Below are positions 61,086-64,000 of a DNA stretch of 64,000 nucleotides, piece after piece. The notes beneath the pieces are model-generated. The model was not told the origin of the DNA. It was given only the letters and a program-made list of their open reading frames with translations, and ran no database searches. Source of the stretch: an uncultured Pelagibacteraceae bacterium (lineage in GTDB: Bacteria > Pseudomonadota > Alphaproteobacteria > Pelagibacterales > Pelagibacteraceae); NCBI GenBank assembly GCA_902596925.1, contig CACJVT010000007.1, positions 23,028 to 87,027 on the forward strand. The letters run 5' to 3'. Position 1 is the first letter of the stretch; the number at the start of each line of letters is the position of its first letter. A program made the translations under genes and the position numbers.

Positions 61086-61488
61086 GTGCAAAATATAAAA
61101 GAAATTTTAAAAAAATATAAAAATATTGCTCTAGTAGGTGCAAGTAAAGATTTAACAAAAACATCATCTATTGTTATGAAATATTTACAAGACAATGGTT
61201 TCAAAGTTTACCCCGTAAATCCATCCATGAAAGGAGAAAAAATATTAGGAGAAAAAAGTTTTTGGAAATATTTCAGAGATTGATAATCCAGTAGAAATAG
61301 TAGATGTGTTTAGGCCATCGAATGAAGTTGTCACAATTGCAGAAGAAACTGTCAAAATAAATGCAAAGGTATTATGGTTACAATTAGACATTAGTAACGA
61401 AGAAGCAAAAAAAATTGTTGAGACAAATGACATCATTTACATTGATAATAAATGCACGAAGATAGAGTACGAAAAGTATTTTAATTAA
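61086..61488 (+). pseudogene. CoA-binding domain protein with a +1 frameshift
   Basis: Two ORFs (61086-61283 and 61306-61488) are parts of one CoA_binding_2 protein. The N-terminal half reads YKNIALVGASKDLTKTSSIVMKYLQDNGFKVYPVNPS; removing one A from the six-A run at 61252-61257 gives GEKVFGNISEIDNPVEIVDVFRPSNEV and joins the second half (VLWLQLDISNEEAKKIVETND). The repaired protein is about 133 residues, the usual length. It is a second +1 indel in an A-run within 1.2 kb, which could be an assembly error. Confidence 0.83.
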
Positions 61489-61512
61489 ATTAATAATTAA
61501 ATATTTAAAAAT

Positions 61513-61986
61513 ATGTTAAAAAAATTCGAAATAATATTTAAAGTCTTTATTATTCTTTTCTTTTCAATTTCAATAACTAAAGCTGAATTACTGAAACCTA
61601 ATAGTGATATAAAACCTTCCAAAGTTGTCGAGATTCAATTAAGTGGTCTTCAAAAAAACGACTTAAATTATAAAGATAGTGGGATTGAGCAAACCTGGAA
61701 TTTTGCGCATCCCAGTAACAAAAAAAATACCGGCCCTCTACCAAATTTCAAAATGATGATTAAAGGCAACTCATATCAAATGCTCTTAAATCACTTAAGC
61801 CATACAATTACACAGGTTGGAGGTGGTGACAAATGGGCACAATTTGAGGTGATAATTTTAGATAAAGATAAGATTTATCATAAGTTCAACTGGCAAGTGG
61901 AAAAATATACTGCTGAAGGACCCCTTAAGGATTGCTGGTTGACCACAATGGTTTCTAGCCCGATAGCACTAGGAAGTTCAATTTGA
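61513..61986 (+). CDS. Secreted protein, possible DUF4864
   Basis: A 157-residue protein with a signal peptide (VFIILFFSISITKA). The mature domain (VVEIQLSGLQKNDLNYKDSGIEQTWNFAHPSNK, MMIKGNSYQMLLNHLSHT, WAQFEVIILDKDKIYHKFNWQVEKYTAEGPLKDCWLTTMV) resembles the small alpha+beta DUF4864 domain. Function unknown. It lies 56 bases upstream of the dimethylglycine dehydrogenase-like gene. Confidence 0.6.
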   Translation: MLKKFEIIFKVFIILFFSISITKAELLKPNSDIKPSKVVEIQLSGLQKNDLNYKDSGIEQTWNFAHPSNKKNTGPLPNFKMMIKGNSYQMLLNHLSHTITQVGGGDKWAQFEVIILDKDKIYHKFNWQVEKYTAEGPLKDCWLTTMVSSPIALGSSI

Positions 61987-62013
61987 TTACCCATAATACA
62001 ATTTTGTTTCGTT

Positions 62014-62043
62014 ATGAATAAAAATTTAGTAGGAATCATTTAA
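62014..62043 (+). other. Leader mini-ORF overlapping the dimethylglycine dehydrogenase-like start
   Basis: MNKNLVGII, nine codons, whose TAA shares its last base with the next ATG (TAATG). The Shine-Dalgarno AGTAGGA of the main gene lies inside it. Translational coupling is possible; chance is the alternative. Confidence 0.25.
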
Positions 62044-64000
62044 TGAAATCTAAAGCAAAAGTCGTCGTAGTCGGAGGAGGAGTTGTTGGAGTAAGCGCTC
62101 TTTATCATTTAGCAAAAAAAGGTTGGTCAGATGTTGTTTTAGTTGAAAGAAAAGAATTAACCTCTGGTTCAACTTGGCATGCAGCAGGTTTGCTACCTCT
62201 TTTTAATATGAGTTATTCTGTTGGTCAACTTCACAAGTATGCAGTAAATCTTTACAAAAAATTAGAGGAAGAGACTGGTAAGAATGTTGGTTTCAGTGTG
62301 GTTTCAAATATCCGTTTAGCTAGTACCAAAGATAGAATGGATGAGTACCATCAATATGCTGGTGTAGCTAAAACAATTGGTGTTGATGTAAAATTTTTGA
62401 CACCTCAACAAGTTAAAGAAATTTGGCCGCTTTGTCATACTGATGATTTAGTTGGAGCAATTCAACATCCAGAAGATGGGTACATCCAACCTGCAGACTT
62501 AACCCAGGCACTTGCCACAGGTGCTAGGAACAGAGGAGCTGAGATTTATAGAAACACAACAGTGTTATCAATGAGACAAACTAAAGAGGGATGGATTGTT
62601 GAAACAGACAAAGGATCAATTGAATGTGAACATGTTATTTCATGTTCAGGAAATTTTGCAAGACAAACTGGTGAAATGGTTGGATTAGATATTCCAGTCA
62701 TACCTGTTGAACATCAATATATTGTGACTGAACCACATCCAGAGATACAAAAAAGAAAAAAAGAAGGTCTTCCAGAAATGGGTGTATTAAGAGATAGTGA
62801 TAGTAGATGGTACATGAGAGAAGAGGCTGGTGGATTAATATTAGGTCCCTATGAAGATGGTGCACCAGCATGTTATGTCGAAGGTCCATCAAAAGACTCT
62901 GAATATGAATTGTTTCAAGAGGATTTAGATAGACTTGCTCCGCATATCGAAGGAGCAATACATAGAGTACCAGCATTTGGAGAAGTTGGAGTGAAAAAAG
63001 TTTATAATGGTGCGATATGTTACACGCCAGATGGTAATCCTATTGTTGGTCCAGCCTGGGGACTTAAAAATTTTTGGATTAATGAGGGACACAGTTTTGG
63101 AATAACTGCAGCAGGTGGAGCGGGCTGGCAATTAGCAGAATGGATTATTGATGGCGAACCGACGATTGATATGCTTGGTGTTGAACCAAGACGTTACGGA
63201 AATTATGCAACAAAATCTTATCTCAAAGCAAAAAATGAAGAAGCTTACAGTCATGTATTTATTGTTCATTATCCTGATGAGGAGAGACCGGCCGCAAGAC
63301 CTTTAAGAACATCTCCTTGTTATGAAAGAATGAAAAATCTTGGTGCTGTCTTTGGACAAAAATTTGGATGGGAAAGACCAAACTTTTTTGCAACAGACGG
63401 TATGGAACAAAAAGATCATTGGTCATTTAGAAGATCAAAATGGTTTGATGCAATTAAAAAAGAATGTGAAAACGTTAAAAAGAATGTTGGACTTTTAGAT
63501 ATGACAGCCTTTGCAAAATGTAGAATAAAAGGTCCAAAAGCTGAAGAATTTTTAGACTACTTAGTTGCTAACAAACTTCCAAAAAAAATTGGAAGAATTA
63601 ATTTGTGTCATGCGCTAAATACTAAAGGTGGTGTTCACTCTGAGTTTACAATCATGAAAGAAGCTGAAAATAGTTATTATTTAGTTTCAGCTGGAGCGAA
63701 TTTGAGATTAGACCATGATTGGATTCAAAAATGGATGCCAACCGATGGTTCAGTTATATTTGAGGACTTAACAAATAGTACAGGTGTGCTTGTTGTAGCA
63801 GGCCCAAAAGCTAGAGAACTTATGCAAAAAGTTTCGACTGATGATTTTTCAAATGAAAACTTTAAATGGTTAACCGCAAAAAATGTTAATGTTGGATATG
63901 CTCCTGTAAATGCTATGAGAGTAAATTTTGTTGGTGAACTTGGTTGGGAATTGCATCATCCAATTGAATATCAAAACCATATTTTTGATAAATTAATGGA
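62043..64000 (+). CDS. Dimethylglycine/sarcosine dehydrogenase-like flavoprotein (3' partial)
   Basis: The frame from ATG 62043 is open to the window end and is absent from the ORF track because it lacks a stop. It has an N-terminal DAO-type FAD domain (VVVVGGGVVGVSALYHLAKKGW, LTSGSTWHAAGLLP with the flavin-linked His, FWINEGHSFGITAAGGAGWQLAEW), then a linker (RPAARPLRTSPCYERMKNLGAVFGQKFGWERPNFF) and a GcvT-like folate domain (VGLLDMTAFAKCRIKGPKAEEFLDYL, NFVGELGWELHHP). This DAO-FAO-GcvT order is that of dimethylglycine and sarcosine dehydrogenases, which demethylate glycine-betaine breakdown products. About 150 residues are missing at the 3' end. Confidence 0.9.
   Translation, partial: MKSKAKVVVVGGGVVGVSALYHLAKKGWSDVVLVERKELTSGSTWHAAGLLPLFNMSYSVGQLHKYAVNLYKKLEEETGKNVGFSVVSNIRLASTKDRMDEYHQYAGVAKTIGVDVKFLTPQQVKEIWPLCHTDDLVGAIQHPEDGYIQPADLTQALATGARNRGAEIYRNTTVLSMRQTKEGWIVETDKGSIECEHVISCSGNFARQTGEMVGLDIPVIPVEHQYIVTEPHPEIQKRKKEGLPEMGVLRDSDSRWYMREEAGGLILGPYEDGAPACYVEGPSKDSEYELFQEDLDRLAPHIEGAIHRVPAFGEVGVKKVYNGAICYTPDGNPIVGPAWGLKNFWINEGHSFGITAAGGAGWQLAEWIIDGEPTIDMLGVEPRRYGNYATKSYLKAKNEEAYSHVFIVHYPDEERPAARPLRTSPCYERMKNLGAVFGQKFGWERPNFFATDGMEQKDHWSFRRSKWFDAIKKECENVKKNVGLLDMTAFAKCRIKGPKAEEFLDYLVANKLPKKIGRINLCHALNTKGGVHSEFTIMKEAENSYYLVSAGANLRLDHDWIQKWMPTDGSVIFEDLTNSTGVLVVAGPKARELMQKVSTDDFSNENFKWLTAKNVNVGYAPVNAMRVNFVGELGWELHHPIEYQNHIFDKLM

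Noticed and set aside
62698-63131. Minus-strand ORFs over the dimethylglycine dehydrogenase-like gene
   Set aside because: They are shadows of a plus-strand gene that is open to the window end and that the ORF track omits.
1-64000. tRNA, rRNA, CRISPR array, IS element or prophage
   Set aside because: No gene-free stretch over about 130 bases, no direct-repeat array, no transposase or integrase was seen in either strand.

Overview
The window looks like part of the chromosome of a SAR11-type marine alphaproteobacterium ('Candidatus Pelagibacter' or a close relative). The evidence is the very AT-rich sequence, the lack of any gene-free stretch over 300 bases, frequent 1-8 base overlaps of the TAATG/ATGA kind, and a gene set centred on oxidation of methylated amines and one-carbon units. 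No rRNA, tRNA, CRISPR array, insertion sequence or prophage was recognised.

Layout. 1-7 kb: 5'-truncated FadN-type beta-oxidation enzyme, cyclophilin, an HExxH secreted protein, then ureohydrolase, aldehyde dehydrogenase and ArgE-type deacylase. 7-14.5 kb: one plus-strand run with CsaA-like, LysE-family, aconitase, a TPR-like membrane protein, BamB-like lipoprotein, cupin-like protein, ZapE/AFG1 ATPase and YjbQ. 14.5-27 kb: a minus-strand block with photolyase, diaminopropionate ammonia-lyase-like enzyme, GlnT/GmaS-like ligase, Amt with two small membrane proteins, the three N-methylglutamate synthase-like subunits, a second GS-III-like ligase and a DAO-family oxidase. 27-45 kb: the trimethylamine/TMAO core with a small regulator-like gene, Tdm, TmoX, TmoW, TmoV, Tmm, GpsA-like, Fhs, and a SoxBDAG/MgdABCD heterotetrameric oxidase.

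45-56 kb: DMT exporter, racemase, cold-shock protein, GNAT, PurK/PurE. These are followed by an unassigned operon (M19-like protein with altered metal ligands, a 550-aa unknown, DUF3726, a 56-aa zinc ribbon missed by the ORF track), Yip1-like and 34-aa membrane proteins, and a GcvT-fold demethylase paired with a MetF-like reductase. 56-59.3 kb: a Type II restriction-modification cassette with an HNH nuclease and two C5 methyltransferases, one interrupted by an in-frame TAG. 59.3-64 kb: small kinase and nucleotidyltransferase, enoyl-CoA hydratase, small proteins, a CoA-binding protein, and a 3'-truncated dimethylglycine/sarcosine dehydrogenase. Two of these genes carry apparent +1 frameshifts in A-runs.

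How the genes fit together. TmoXWV would import TMAO and Tmm would make TMAO from TMA. Tdm would split TMAO to dimethylamine and formaldehyde. GmaS/GlnT-like, Mgs and Mgd/Sox enzymes would take methylamine through gamma-glutamylmethylamide and N-methylglutamate, releasing nitrogen as glutamate/ammonium and the methyl group as methylene-THF or formaldehyde. Fhs links the one-carbon unit to formate. A dimethylamine monooxygenase (Dmm) was not seen in this window. These assignments come from family recognition and gene context; no database search was run.
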